Source: Cytauxzoon felis
Taxonomy: Eukaryota > Apicomplexa > Aconoidasida > Piroplasmida > Theileriidae
DNA: 64,000 nucleotides
Reading direction: 5' to 3'
Assembly (NCBI GenBank): GCA_020283715.1
Contig: JAIQCW010000145.1
Location: forward strand, 1-64,000
Both the position numbers and the translations under genes were made by a program. A model generated the notes under the pieces. That model ran no database searches. It had not been told where the DNA came from and saw only the letters and a list, made by a program, of their open reading frames with translations. Position 1 is the stretch's first letter; every line of letters begins with the position of its first letter. Shown in pieces: positions 38,608 through 49,856 of the stretch.

Positions 38608-40756
38608 TTTCAATTATTTATCAAATTAATACATAAAACAACATATTTACATGTACAATTAAAAAATAAACGTGATTCTTCAAATTTAAGAATCATCGCG
38701 AAGCAGGTAACGATGTAGTAAATTATACATTTTATTAATAAATTTATAGCATATTTCAGTGATATGGTAGGAAGAATTACGTAATATCAACACTAGTACA
38801 TACTCTAGTGAATGTAGATAAATGGGGTCTTGATAATAAAGACAATAAATAACGGACAAGATTCCGTGCTTATAGGTGAATTTACATGAATATTTAGTAG
38901 GTAATTTAATTTTATGATTGAGCTACAACATTTAAACATCTAATGATATCATTTATGTTATAACTTATTTATTAAAATATAATTGTACATTAAAAAACTT
39001 AAATATGACCATGTAATATTATTTTTATTAATATTTATACAATAAAATGTGAATATACCCATAAATCCTTAATATACTAAACCTATTACATATGAAGTAT
39101 TTTCCAATCGTATATAACATTATACCCTTGATTTGATAACAATTATTTAATCTATTCTTAGATATTCATTTATCATATCGGAATGTAACTGTAGACGTGC
39201 AAACTCTATTCATTGAGTACGCAGCCTAAATATCAACATACTGTAATTGTTTGATTCAATAATGTAAGATATATAAATCACTTAAAATCTAAATAAATTA
39301 ATTAAATAAGTGATAATTATAGAATATTGTCCAATTATTCAGTACAGAATGACGGATTATCTTGATGGGTGTACCCATGTACGCTACACACTAAAACCAT
39401 ATAAGATGACATTTCTGGATGATAAGATGTACACATTAGTAGGATTTCTTAATATTTATAGTAATTTAACAATTTATACATGCATTTATAATAAAATTTG
39501 ATAAAATCTCAATATGCAATTTGTGCATAGCGAAGGTATGCATGCATAGTATGTCGGTAATTATTTAGTAAAATGACCAAGATAATCAGATTGAATTCAT
39601 AATAAAATTTATAATATGTAAAAATAATTATTAAAATTTTATATTTAAGGTAAGTAAAATATTATAATTAAATAATAATAGTGTAAGAAGTTATATTATA
39701 ATGGAATCATGAATGTTAATAGTAAATGTTATATTAAATTAATATGATTACAAATTATAACAATAAAATAATTATTGTTAATTTGTTTAATTTTTATAAT
39801 GAAATATAAAATGATTTATATTAAATCTAATAATATAAGTGATGGTTATAATAAATGTGTATCCTTCTATATATAAAAATGTGTTCAATTAAAAAATTTT
39901 CTCTATTATTCATCATTTATTATATTTAGATTCTATTATACTTTATTTTTATTTAATTTGATGTCAATGTGTATGTTATTTTAACATATTATCATCACCC
40001 ATATTATAAGGTACGTTTAGATGCATATATATGTGTTGTATCTATTGATATAAAAAAGGATTAATAAAATTTGTAATATTGAATTTGAATATAATATGAA
40101 TATTGGAATATCAGATTGATTATGTAGATGAATTTTAATTAAATTTATTTTACTACAAATACAGTATTTATTATAATCCAAATGTATATTGGATATAAAA
40201 AATGAATTCTAAATATCTATATACAACTCTAATAATGGCTTGTATGCACTTAAATTATTCATGAGAGTTATATAGTAAAACAAGAGAAAATTTATGACAT
40301 TAGTCACAATATATAAAATAATATACATAATGATTACTATTAATAATTTCCAAAAGCAACAAAAAATAGAAATTGAAGAAAAATAAATTATAATTTTTTG
40401 ATTTGCTGCTATTAATGTCTGAGGAATTTTAACCCAACATAGCAACGATTGATATTGTGTTGCTGATATTGATATAGCAACGGCTAGTAATGTATAGTTT
40501 TCAATTGTATACTTTGTAATATATTTTTTGTTTTTTAGATTTATATAATTTTCTTTATTAATTATTGTTTGTTGTCTGACATTTTTAATTAATCTTATTT
40601 TATAATTATACTTATATAAATAAATCAAACCCTTTATATCGTATAATATTATTTACTACAGATTTCATTCTATTTTTTGAGTTGATGTTAATATGTTTAT
40701 ATTGAATTTCAATAATATTTAAGGATTAATAAATTCCTAATCGATTGTTTATAAAA
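38608..40756. other. 2.1-kb gene-poor AT-rich region
   Basis: No gene is supported here. Frames at 39310-39501 and 40209-40628 exist but lack convincing starts or domains. The part at about 38700-38920 and 39160-39250 is of higher base complexity than its surroundings and could hold an unannotated non-coding RNA; I recognise no tRNA, snRNA or snoRNA motif. A perfect 8-bp hairpin lies at 38673-38695. Confidence 0.5.
38673..38695. other. 8-bp perfect hairpin
   Basis: TGATTCTT, a 7-base CAAATTT spacer, then AAGAATCA. It lies 65 bp upstream of the aspartate carbamoyltransferase start, where it could be in the leader. Its function is unknown and chance is possible in AT-rich DNA. Confidence 0.5.
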
Positions 40757-42646
40757 ATGTCAAATTTATTTGGTATCGGTAATATATCACCTCCTCATAT
40801 GTTACGGGTATGTACTAGAACATGGATGAGAGATAGTCATGATTTATTTGACTATGAAACTCAGCAGCAGGTTAAGCTGTGTCAATTTGCAACATCATGT
40901 GCATTAAAGTTGCTACGTAATGATGTAGATGTATCGATTATAGACTATAATGGCCCTAAACAACAATTAGATAAGACCCATGATCATTTATTAACGATTT
41001 TAAGTAATAGATCGGGTGAATATGTTGTAGTCCCAGCGGAAAAGACACCTGGATCGTTATTATATCCGCAAAAATTGTGGATCATTGTTAGATCATTGCC
41101 ATATCAGCGTTATGCATTACAGGAGAACGATATAATTAAATTGGGTCGTTTTCGTTTGCGTGTTAAACAATTAGTACCAAGAAGTAGTGATGTGTCGGGT
41201 GATTCCGACGATTCAGCTGCGGTACGTTTATATGATGGTGTCATACCTGAAAAGAATGTACCATTGGATGAATTAGCTTTAATGCAATGTCGTATATGTT
41301 TATCAGAAGGTGGTGTTGGTGATGATAAATTAATTTGTGCATGCGAATGTAAAGGTTCGATTAAATATGTTCATGTGGAATGCTTGCGTAAATGGATTAG
41401 TTCTCGTTGGAATATACGTGATGATGAGCCATTACCACCAATGGTATTTATACGTGAGGTATCATGTGAGTTATGTAAAGCTAACTATCCAGCATGCATT
41501 CGTCAAAATGGTGAAAATATCGAGATTGTATGTATACCTAAAATGTCCACACCATTTATCGTATTGGAGAATGTCACACCACATGCTGTACGTGGTGTAC
41601 ATTTATTAAGCATGAAAGATATGAAGGATTTAAAATTAGGCCGTGGTCATGAATCTGATGTTAGAATACCCGATGTATCTATATCACGTTATCATGCAAC
41701 TATACGTTATGAAGGTAATAATTTTTATTTGGAGGACCATGATTCTAAATTTGGCACATTGGTTGCAATGAGGAGACCGAAATTAATTGGTGCATCTGAA
41801 AATATTGCTTTACAAGTTGGTAGAAGTGTAATTGAATTATCATTGGACCCAACGTTACCATATGTTAAAGGTTGTATTGATATACCACCTGTTCCTGGCA
41901 CATTTTCATATTGTGGTAATGATGTAAATACACCAAGATGTAGAGGGGAGGACACATTGCAACAGCAACAACAGCAACGTATAGAATCAACGGTTGATTA
42001 TTCTCCAAATCATTTAGTTGTAGATTCAACAATTGATAATATATCACATGGTAGTATGCAGGATCAATTGCGCGAACATATATTGAATCAATTACGTTTT
42101 GTATCTGATGAACGTATTGATAATCCATATCAGACGTTGGGTAATTATAATCATCCACATTATAGATTTCAGCAATATGTAAATGGTCGTAACATAGATT
42201 TGAACCGTAGAAACATACGGGGTGGTTACGAGTATTGTAATGTAAATGATCCAGTAACAGGTTCATGTTTATTACCTGAATCTGTATTTATCGCAGACTG
42301 GACGAATACAATGCATGGTAGAAATGTTGATTATCATAATGGTGATACTGGTACCAGTGCATTGGATATTAATAATAATTTTCATTGTATGGATTCACCT
42401 GTATCTATTGATGTTACTGGTGGTTACTTTGCATCTCATGATGAGCAATCTAATCATTATACGGGCACAAGTGTTAGTAATTTACAAGGTTTACCAAATG
42501 TTCAGGAAAATAAACGTGGCAATGGTGTAATGAGTGAAGATTCAATAAATGGATGCAGTAGTAGTAGTAGCAGCAGTAGTAATCACAATCAGAATATTAA
42601 TAATTTAGATTGTAGAGCCACTAATATGGCACATAATGATCATTAA
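40757..42646 (+). CDS. RING-CH plus FHA domain protein, probable E3 ubiquitin ligase
   Basis: A single frame of 629 aa from the ATG at 40757 (MSNLFGIGN). Residues ~177-240 form a RING-CH (RINGv/MARCH-type) finger: CRICLSEGG, CACECKGSIKYVHVECLRKW, CELC. Residues ~290-380 form an FHA phosphopeptide-binding domain: LKLGRGHESDVRIPDVSISRYHATIRY is represented by LGRGHESDVRIPDVSISRYH, then DHDSKFGTLV. The segment before the RING (LWIIVRSLPYQRYALQENDIIKLGRFRL) resembles the ends of another FHA domain and may be a degenerate copy. The C-terminal ~230 residues are low complexity, with Gln runs and a Ser run (GCSSSSSSSS). There is no membrane helix, unlike most RING-CH ligases. Its stop is 8 bp from that of the convergent GRP170 gene. 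Confidence 0.88.
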   Translation: MSNLFGIGNISPPHMLRVCTRTWMRDSHDLFDYETQQQVKLCQFATSCALKLLRNDVDVSIIDYNGPKQQLDKTHDHLLTILSNRSGEYVVVPAEKTPGSLLYPQKLWIIVRSLPYQRYALQENDIIKLGRFRLRVKQLVPRSSDVSGDSDDSAAVRLYDGVIPEKNVPLDELALMQCRICLSEGGVGDDKLICACECKGSIKYVHVECLRKWISSRWNIRDDEPLPPMVFIREVSCELCKANYPACIRQNGENIEIVCIPKMSTPFIVLENVTPHAVRGVHLLSMKDMKDLKLGRGHESDVRIPDVSISRYHATIRYEGNNFYLEDHDSKFGTLVAMRRPKLIGASENIALQVGRSVIELSLDPTLPYVKGCIDIPPVPGTFSYCGNDVNTPRCRGEDTLQQQQQQRIESTVDYSPNHLVVDSTIDNISHGSMQDQLREHILNQLRFVSDERIDNPYQTLGNYNHPHYRFQQYVNGRNIDLNRRNIRGGYEYCNVNDPVTGSCLLPESVFIADWTNTMHGRNVDYHNGDTGTSALDINNNFHCMDSPVSIDVTGGYFASHDEQSNHYTGTSVSNLQGLPNVQENKRGNGVMSEDSINGCSSSSSSSSNHNQNINNLDCRATNMAHNDH

Positions 42647-42654
42647 TTTCTTAA

Positions 42655-45546
42655 TTATAGTTCTGCATGTATTTCTTTAGATGAGCTGTCGGTATGATCG
42701 GTTTGTTTCATATCTTTATCTATCGACTCGTGTTTTACATCATCTTTACCTTCTGATTCATGCACTACTTCTTCCTTACCTACTGATTCGTGTCTTACTT
42801 CTTCTTCTTGTGTAGTTGATTCTTTTACAGATTCATCTCCTTCACTTGTACTCTTTTCGGTATCTTTACTTTCAGAACCATCTGCTTGTTGACCTCCGGT
42901 ATCATCAGTACTTACTTCTGGTTCCAACTTTTCAAGAGTTGCAATTGCATACTTGGCGATATCTAATTTATTCTTTACTAAATCGGCATTATACAATGGC
43001 TCTACATGCAATGGTCTCTTTTCTTGTTCACGTTTAATTTTCTTCCACCAATCAAAACTATTCTCAAAGAGAGAAATTGTACTTGAATGATTCATTATAA
43101 ATGGTTTGTCCTTCTTCAATACTTCAAGTCTAGTATTTAATTCATCAAAAGTATGATCGGTAACTTTTATTAAATGAGGTCTATTGAGATTTTCATCCAT
43201 TATTTTATAGATGGGTAATGCTACGTCATTTAATTCTTGAATAAATTTATTAAATTCATCCAACGTAGAATCTTCTGAATTGAGATCAAACCAATCCAAA
43301 AGTTCAGAAACTCTCTTGCTAAATGAGTTAAATACATCTGGAGTAGTTGAAACTTTGAAATCTTCATTCTTTAATACAGCCTTATATTTATACAGTAATG
43401 ATTCGAGCTGATTTTTAGCGTTGGAACGCTTATGAACATTTTTATCTGACTTGACCAACAAATCTACAGATAATTTAGATGCTTTCAAATTTGATTCTGT
43501 ACAATATGTCGTCTCCACTGATGATATTTGAAGTTTGTGTTTGAATGTCTCTTTATCACTCTTTGGAGTAACTGGTTTTTCCTTTTCAGTTTCCAAACTA
43601 GTTGTGTCCTTTACATCTTTAGATGAATCTTGAGTTTGACTATCTACAGATTCTTGTGAGTCTGTCTGTACCTGGTCCACATGTTGATTTTGATCTACAT
43701 TTGAATCAGTACCTTCGGATAAGGTACCATCGGTTGAAGTCACTGCATCTTTAACATCTTGTTTAGTTTCAGATTCGACTGTTTCAGCACCTTTTGAATC
43801 ACCCTCCCCAACATGATCAGTACCATGAACATTTTCAACAACTTTATCTATAACATTAGCATATGCACTTTCGAATTTAATGACTCCACAATCTCTAGAA
43901 TTGAAAACAAGTTGTACATGTGCGATTTTATCATTACCTTCCTTCTTTAACAAATCCGAAATACCATTGACAGTATGATTGGATAATGCAACATCATTTT
44001 CATAAATTACTAAATGGAAATCAAGAGACGTATAAAAGTCTAATGATTTAATGGTATTAATCTTGGATGAACGGTCATATAAAACAATATTTTTATCAAA
44101 TGAATTCGCTCCATTAGTTTCAAATGTACGAATATTTAGAGAATATTTAAATGATGAATTGTCTGAAAGATCAATTTTCCTCATTTTAAAGAATGGACTA
44201 AACTTTGCCGATAAATAACCTGAACCCATAGCAATAGATTCTTCTGCATTTAAATGGAATCCTAATTGTAATGGTGACATAATTTCAGATAACTTTTTAT
44301 GTATTAATGGTACTCTCCATGCACCACCAATTAATTCAACTGATGTTAATTCATCCTTTTTAACACCAGATAATTCTAATGCATCTACAACAGGAATATG
44401 TAATTTATCTAGAACTGGATTTAATAATTTTTCAAAATCATTTCTAGTTATAGTTTCTCGCTCATATCTAATATTTTTAATTAAATTTTCTATATCAACG
44501 GTTGCATATTCACTGTATGACAGTTTACTCTTGATATTATTTGCAACAGATAATAATTTTTGTAATGCCCTAGGATGATCAGGAATTAGCTTAATATCAT
44601 TTTTAGTTTCAAATATACCTCTTAAATGATCAGCTAATAATGTGTCGTATTTAAAACCACCTATATCACGTACTGTTACACATGATAATGTTTTGACTAA
44701 TGGGATTTTATTTTTAGATTTAACATCCGGTATATTAAATTCAACTACACCAACATTAGCTCCAGAGCTACCTAAATCATAAAATAATACCTTTTTAATA
44801 CCAGGTTCCATTTCAAATGAACCAAACCAAGCAGCTGCTGATATTCCATGAATTAAGTCCAATACTTTAATACCAGCACATTCAGCGGAAAATTTAATAG
44901 ACCTACGTTTGTCTTGATTATAATCACATGGGATAGCAATTATTGCGGATATATCAACATCTTCATCATCCGAGTCGATTATTTTGGATTTTAACAATTT
45001 GTCTACAGCCAATGCTTTAATATAGTGAAAAAAATGACTGTTAGCCTCTTCAACACTTATATAACCACTCTTTACAATATTTAAAAATAACTGACCATCA
45101 CCAGATGTACCAAATTCATATGGATTATAATCATAATTGTATGATATATTATTCTTACTCAATACATCTATTACACATTTAGTATTTATACTAGATACCT
45201 TAGACCATAATGACACATATTTCGGGAATTGTAAACCTAATAAATGTGCCGACCTTTTGAATGTTTTCAAAGGATCTTTAGTTAAATATGGTAACGCATC
45301 TCTATCAAATAATCGTGTTGTTTCCATAAAATACGATACATTATGAAATTTCCTACTACCTGAACCGTTCAATAATATATCCGGTTTATAACCACGGAAC
45401 GCAATAGACACTTCTACAAACTCTTCACCCCAATCTATACCAAGTGTTGCGGTTAATGATTCACAGGATGTTAGGAAATATAATAAATACAAAATTACTA
45501 CAAAAGATGTAGGAATATTATTACTATACATATATATATTCACCAT
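42655..45546 (-). CDS. LHS1: ER-lumenal GRP170/Lhs1 (HYOU1) Hsp70-family chaperone
   Basis: Large Hsp70 relative of the ER lumen acting as co-chaperone and nucleotide exchange factor for BiP. The frame is 963 aa from the ATG at 45546 (MVNIYMYSNN). A signal sequence (SFVVILYLLYFLTSC) precedes the ATPase domain, which starts LGIDWGEEFVEVSIA, the GRP170-type phosphate-1 loop. It includes AIPCDYNQDKRRSIKFSAEC, VLFYDLGSSGANVGVVEFN and VELIGGAWRVPLIHKKL. A long acidic insert, rich in D/T/S/Q, lies in the substrate-binding half. A helical C-terminus ends in an acidic repeat tail. The last four residues are HAEL, probably a variant of HDEL/KDEL ER retention. No introns. Confidence 0.93.
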   Translation of the reverse strand: MVNIYMYSNNIPTSFVVILYLLYFLTSCESLTATLGIDWGEEFVEVSIAFRGYKPDILLNGSGSRKFHNVSYFMETTRLFDRDALPYLTKDPLKTFKRSAHLLGLQFPKYVSLWSKVSSINTKCVIDVLSKNNISYNYDYNPYEFGTSGDGQLFLNIVKSGYISVEEANSHFFHYIKALAVDKLLKSKIIDSDDEDVDISAIIAIPCDYNQDKRRSIKFSAECAGIKVLDLIHGISAAAWFGSFEMEPGIKKVLFYDLGSSGANVGVVEFNIPDVKSKNKIPLVKTLSCVTVRDIGGFKYDTLLADHLRGIFETKNDIKLIPDHPRALQKLLSVANNIKSKLSYSEYATVDIENLIKNIRYERETITRNDFEKLLNPVLDKLHIPVVDALELSGVKKDELTSVELIGGAWRVPLIHKKLSEIMSPLQLGFHLNAEESIAMGSGYLSAKFSPFFKMRKIDLSDNSSFKYSLNIRTFETNGANSFDKNIVLYDRSSKINTIKSLDFYTSLDFHLVIYENDVALSNHTVNGISDLLKKEGNDKIAHVQLVFNSRDCGVIKFESAYANVIDKVVENVHGTDHVGEGDSKGAETVESETKQDVKDAVTSTDGTLSEGTDSNVDQNQHVDQVQTDSQESVDSQTQDSSKDVKDTTSLETEKEKPVTPKSDKETFKHKLQISSVETTYCTESNLKASKLSVDLLVKSDKNVHKRSNAKNQLESLLYKYKAVLKNEDFKVSTTPDVFNSFSKRVSELLDWFDLNSEDSTLDEFNKFIQELNDVALPIYKIMDENLNRPHLIKVTDHTFDELNTRLEVLKKDKPFIMNHSSTISLFENSFDWWKKIKREQEKRPLHVEPLYNADLVKNKLDIAKYAIATLEKLEPEVSTDDTGGQQADGSESKDTEKSTSEGDESVKESTTQEEEVRHESVGKEEVVHESEGKDDVKHESIDKDMKQTDHTDSSSKEIHAEL

Positions 45547-45807
45547 TTTAAAATCATTATATAATATATGAACATTCAAAAAAGAAACAACATTATATAA
45601 ACATAGTGTATTAATAACTTTATTTTAATACACGTACAAGAAATTATATTTAAATTTAGTATTTTTTACACTACAAACACATCGTCAAACCGAATGAGCG
45701 GAATACAAAACTAATCAAATCTAAATCTGTTTATTAATTTATATATATTAATATGATAATTAATAGAATGTTTATCATCTTATAATACCTTCTCAAGATC
45801 TAACGAG

Positions 45808-48061
45808 TTATGAAGACGATACCATAGGTGGTCTGTATCTTTGATGTCGAGGTGGTATTGGTATACTATTAAGGTATTGATAATGCGATATGATATTTTC
45901 CCCATCCGATAATCCTTTAGTTATTAAATTAATACGATCGTGTGGTACTACAACTGTGTCATTCACTCCATGATATACTGCATTGCTCCTTGATATTCTA
46001 TTTTTATCTTCCCATCTTTTCATTGCGATATTTAATGTACCACGCGCTGTTCTTTTTTTATTTGAAATTATATTCTTCCAAATTTCCTTCTTGGATTTAA
46101 TTCGTTGTTTCTCGTATTCATCGTTTTTAAATACTTGTAATTCATTTGACGTATCGTCCCCTTGGATGTTGACATCACCAATCGGATATTTATGTAATAT
46201 AAATGGTAATCTGACGATCGTTCCTCTTGAGAATGATTTTAGCAATTTATTTGCATAATACCTTTTATACAACCTCTTTGAAACAATTTTTGGTGGTGAC
46301 TTTGGTATACTCAATATAACGGGCTGAAATAATAAGTGAGACAACAGCATTCAATATACCATGCCATGTTTAGCATAATCATTATCTACATAAGCATGTG
46401 ATATGTACATTTGAAGCGAATCACTCCATACAGTTGAGGTAATAAATCCTAAAGTAATAAACGATATTAAACAGGAATTAATACCAATCGGTTTTCTTGA
46501 GGAATTTAAAATTGTAGTATCCAATGTCAATGAATTATTTGAAACTAATCCAACACGCCTGTTTGGATAATAAGTATTGTAAATATTAAACATACAACTT
46601 CAATATGTTATTAACCATTTCGCGACCAATGGTATTATAACCAAATAATATTTTGTTACGAATCTTTTTTAAATCTACACACCACATGAGTGATGCATTC
46701 ATAGGTGATGATTCAGTTGGTAAATCTACATCAGATCTTATAATACCACTTTCTAATCTTGCTACATCATATGTTTTGAATCCCATCAGTTTACATGATT
46801 CATTGTCCAACAATAATCTATACATGAATTTATCATTTAACAACGAGATTATATACCTTGAAAGTTTCAATGCCATGTTTAGTGGCAGAATAATATCAAA
46901 ACCATCTTCACCGACATCGCTAATTCTATTACAATATATCATTCCACTATCATTGTGAGATTCTTTAAAAACAGTCTTCATAAAAGATGGAACATGAATA
47001 CGATTTAATAGTTCATCATTTAAAACGTTATTCAAAATATTATATGATAAAGGACCATATATACACAAATGTATATGATTAGATAAATGATTAATAGAAA
47101 CATCTAATCCATGATTTCTACAATGAATAACATAAGAAGAAATATAATCATAAATAGATCTTTTATTAGTACCGCTTGTTACTACAAGATATTCATCATC
47201 ATATTTGCAAACATAACATGTGTCTAGAATTATACATTTAGAATCTAATAAACAACAATATTTGACATCATTTAAATCCATTTTAGATACACTACATGAT
47301 AAAATTTGTTCCAACACATAAGTTACATCTTTACCATAGAGTCTAAGCCTCAGACTATATGATTTATCAAACAATACACACGATGTTCTTAACATTTCAT
47401 ATTCATAATTACAACATTTATATTGAAATGAATATGGAACATTATAAGAATTGTACGTAGTCAGATCAAATTTACAAAATGTAAACCATAAATCCAGAAG
47501 TTGACGGTTCGTGTCTAAGGGAAATTTATCGAATATATTAATATGTTTAGATGTATTATTAGAGAGAGTAAAATCATTATAGGTTGGCTATAAATTAAAA
47601 TTATATAACAATTGATAACATACTTTTATAATATCATAATTAAATCTAGTTTCCAAAATATGAGAAATTTTGTCATTCAGTAATTGTGATGGAGATTGTT
47701 TTATACTATCATTATATAACAAATCCAAATAATGCTCACCGATATTATATATATCATTAGATGTTTCAGAATGTGTTTTTTTAATATGAATAATGTCTTT
47801 GACTAGTTTATCAGGAGAATCGGGATAAATGCTAGGATTGTATCTCCTATGTATGTTAATATGAGAATTAAATAATATTTTGGACGGAATATTACTAAAA
47901 TGAGTCCTCACATTAAATAATGATTTAAAACAATAGGAAATAGATAATCCTAGATTGGATCCATCATTAATAAGGTATAATGTTGGTTTTTTATATAAAA
48001 CATGTGTGTAAACATCACAATGAATGTATTTGGCAATGCCAATAAAGAAGTATTTAAGCAT
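45808..48061 (-). CDS. GCVT: glycine cleavage T-protein family aminomethyltransferase with N- and C-terminal extensions
   Basis: Mitochondrial tetrahydrofolate-dependent aminomethyltransferase family. Four exons, with introns at 47588-47623, 46559-46595 and 46324-46359, give 714 aa. The GCVT core begins at about residue 200 (YNVPYSFQYK, then MLRTSCVLFDKSYS). It includes VKYCCLLDSKCIILDTCYV, SDVGEDGFDIILPL, the C-terminal barrel RVGLVSNNSL and KPIGINSCLISFITLGFIT, and ends at RGTIVRLPFILHKYP. The IBA57 signature KGCYxGQE is absent, so T-protein is favoured over IBA57. About 150 unrecognised residues precede the core and about 130 basic residues follow it; usual T-proteins are near 400 aa. The first intron is 36 nt without a frame shift; only a TAG at its end reveals it. 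Confidence 0.8.
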
Positions 48062-48370
48062 ATTACATAATATTATTTAAAATATGTTACATCTTACAAA
48101 GGAGTACGTGATTATCAATAATATTTATCTATTATTTGTGATGGGGCAGGACTATAATGTGCAAAACTAGAGAATTAATCAGTTATATAATATTTAACGT
48201 ATTTGTAGCTTACACAATGATGCAATATATTTTTCGTTGACTAAGGTTCAACAATTTATACTCACACAACTATTAACAGTCTTCGTCTGTTGTTATACAC
48301 AATTAAATTAATAAAAGGTACATACACTAACCTTCAAACTTGAAAGTCCGGTATTTATATCCTAGATAAG
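48062..48370. other. short divergent intergenic region
   Basis: About 310 bp between divergent starts of the T-protein and MFS transporter genes. No gene seen; probably a bidirectional promoter. Confidence 0.5.
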
Positions 48371-49786
48371 ATGGAAGAACATTTATCACTGAAGTGTAAT
48401 ATACCACCATCAATGGCTTCTAAAATTACACGAAAAAGATTGTTTGAAAATAAAAATTTTATACTTACAATTGGTTTATTATTAGTTTCTCTATCAAGTA
48501 GTTTATATTATAATTGGGCCCCAATAGAGTTGATATTTGTTAATCAGAAGCTATTTGATCATTTATGTACTGATGCTGAACGTAGTATAGCAACTAACGA
48601 CGTTTTCATATGCGATAACCAAAGAAAAATGATAACCACTCTATATTCTGTTATAATATATACAGAAACGTCGGTATCATGGATTTCAGGATTAATTTCT
48701 GACTATTACGGTCCACTAGTCACGAATATTATTGGATTCGTATTTGGTATGATCGCATTTACAGTATTATGGATATTCCATCCTACAACACTTGTAATGA
48801 TAATATTCTCTATTGCATGGGGAATTTCCGGATCCTTCGTATTTTATGGAGCTTTACAATATCCTAGATTGTACCGTGATAGCCAATCCATAGTATATTC
48901 GGAAATTATATTTGCCGATAATTTTAGTATGATTTGGCCAGTTTTCATGTGGTATATGGTTAAACATTACAATGTAAAACATTATATGATATTTGTCTAT
49001 TACATGCTTATAGTAACAATACCGTGTTTACTGATTGCATTATTTTTCATGCCAACTAATGTAATCCCTAGTGAAACTGAAACGGACATAGAAAACACAT
49101 CTGTAAAATCTGATAAAAATCTATTATCAGATCTTCACAATGTTAGATATTGGTTGTGTACGTATACATTCACAATAGTATATTTGGTTAATACGTATTT
49201 TAAACGCTCGTTTTCTACTTATTACAATCAAGAACAAGACTTGACAGAATTCATGTCCATATTCACTCCATTTCAGATGATTATTGGTTTGATTATAGGT
49301 TTATTAAACCATTATATCGGTGTATTATATACAACATCATTCATTATGTTATTCTATATATCATCTTTTATATGTTTTTTGTGTCCCAACCAGAACAGCG
49401 GATACGTTTCTATTGTATTATTTAATATTGCATCATCAGTCGATATACAACAAACGTTGAGCTACATAGGTTGGGAGTTTCCTGATAACAATGCCACACT
49501 AATGGGCATTGCTCAGTTAGTATGTAGTTTGGTGGGGTTTATTGCACAGTATAATTTGGACTATATTTACGATACCCATGGTCCTTTTATAGTAGTTACT
49601 ATTATATCAGTCACAATATTTTCTGTTATTGGCGTATGTATCTATCTATCGTTTAAGACCAAAAACACTCATAACTATGTAGGATCTCCGCTCAACAAAT
49701 TCTTGAGACTATCTATTTTACTGATTTCACTCCCTAGTATTATTCTGTTACTTTGTACATACTTTCTTAATCTTAGCTCTAAGTAA
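48371..49786 (+). CDS. major facilitator superfamily transporter, ApiAT-like
   Basis: A single frame of 471 aa with about 12 hydrophobic segments and a hydrophilic loop near the middle (ETETDIENTSVKSDKN), the 6+6 layout of MFS proteins. The first extracellular loop carries LCTDAERS and FICDNQRKMITTLYS. The helix 2-3 signature is SGLISDYYGPLVTNIIGFVFG, here quoted as ISDYYGPLVTNIIGF. This arrangement, with Cys and Gln in the first loop, recalls the apicomplexan amino-acid transporter (ApiAT/NPT1) family related to SLC43. The substrate cannot be told. MFS is secure; the ApiAT placement is a guess from pattern. Confidence 0.85.
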   Translation: MEEHLSLKCNIPPSMASKITRKRLFENKNFILTIGLLLVSLSSSLYYNWAPIELIFVNQKLFDHLCTDAERSIATNDVFICDNQRKMITTLYSVIIYTETSVSWISGLISDYYGPLVTNIIGFVFGMIAFTVLWIFHPTTLVMIIFSIAWGISGSFVFYGALQYPRLYRDSQSIVYSEIIFADNFSMIWPVFMWYMVKHYNVKHYMIFVYYMLIVTIPCLLIALFFMPTNVIPSETETDIENTSVKSDKNLLSDLHNVRYWLCTYTFTIVYLVNTYFKRSFSTYYNQEQDLTEFMSIFTPFQMIIGLIIGLLNHYIGVLYTTSFIMLFYISSFICFLCPNQNSGYVSIVLFNIASSVDIQQTLSYIGWEFPDNNATLMGIAQLVCSLVGFIAQYNLDYIYDTHGPFIVVTIISVTIFSVIGVCIYLSFKTKNTHNYVGSPLNKFLRLSILLISLPSIILLLCTYFLNLSSK

Positions 49787-49856
49787 GGTGGAAAAATATC
49801 ACATACACATATATATCGACACGTAATTTAAGTTTTAATCATTCAATTATAATGTT

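Noticed and set aside
39310..39501. 63-codon plus-strand frame
   Set aside because: Short, no ATG at its start that fits, no domain, in AT-rich intergenic DNA.
40209..40628. 139-codon hydrophobic minus-strand frame
   Set aside because: It has no ATG near its beginning, its composition is what AT-rich DNA gives by chance (I, Y, L, N, K), and no splice partner or family was seen.
45808..48061. IBA57 (Fe-S assembly) as identity of the GCVT-family protein
   Set aside because: The IBA57 signature KGCYxGQE is not found, while T-protein motifs such as GEDGFDI are present. Not fully excluded.
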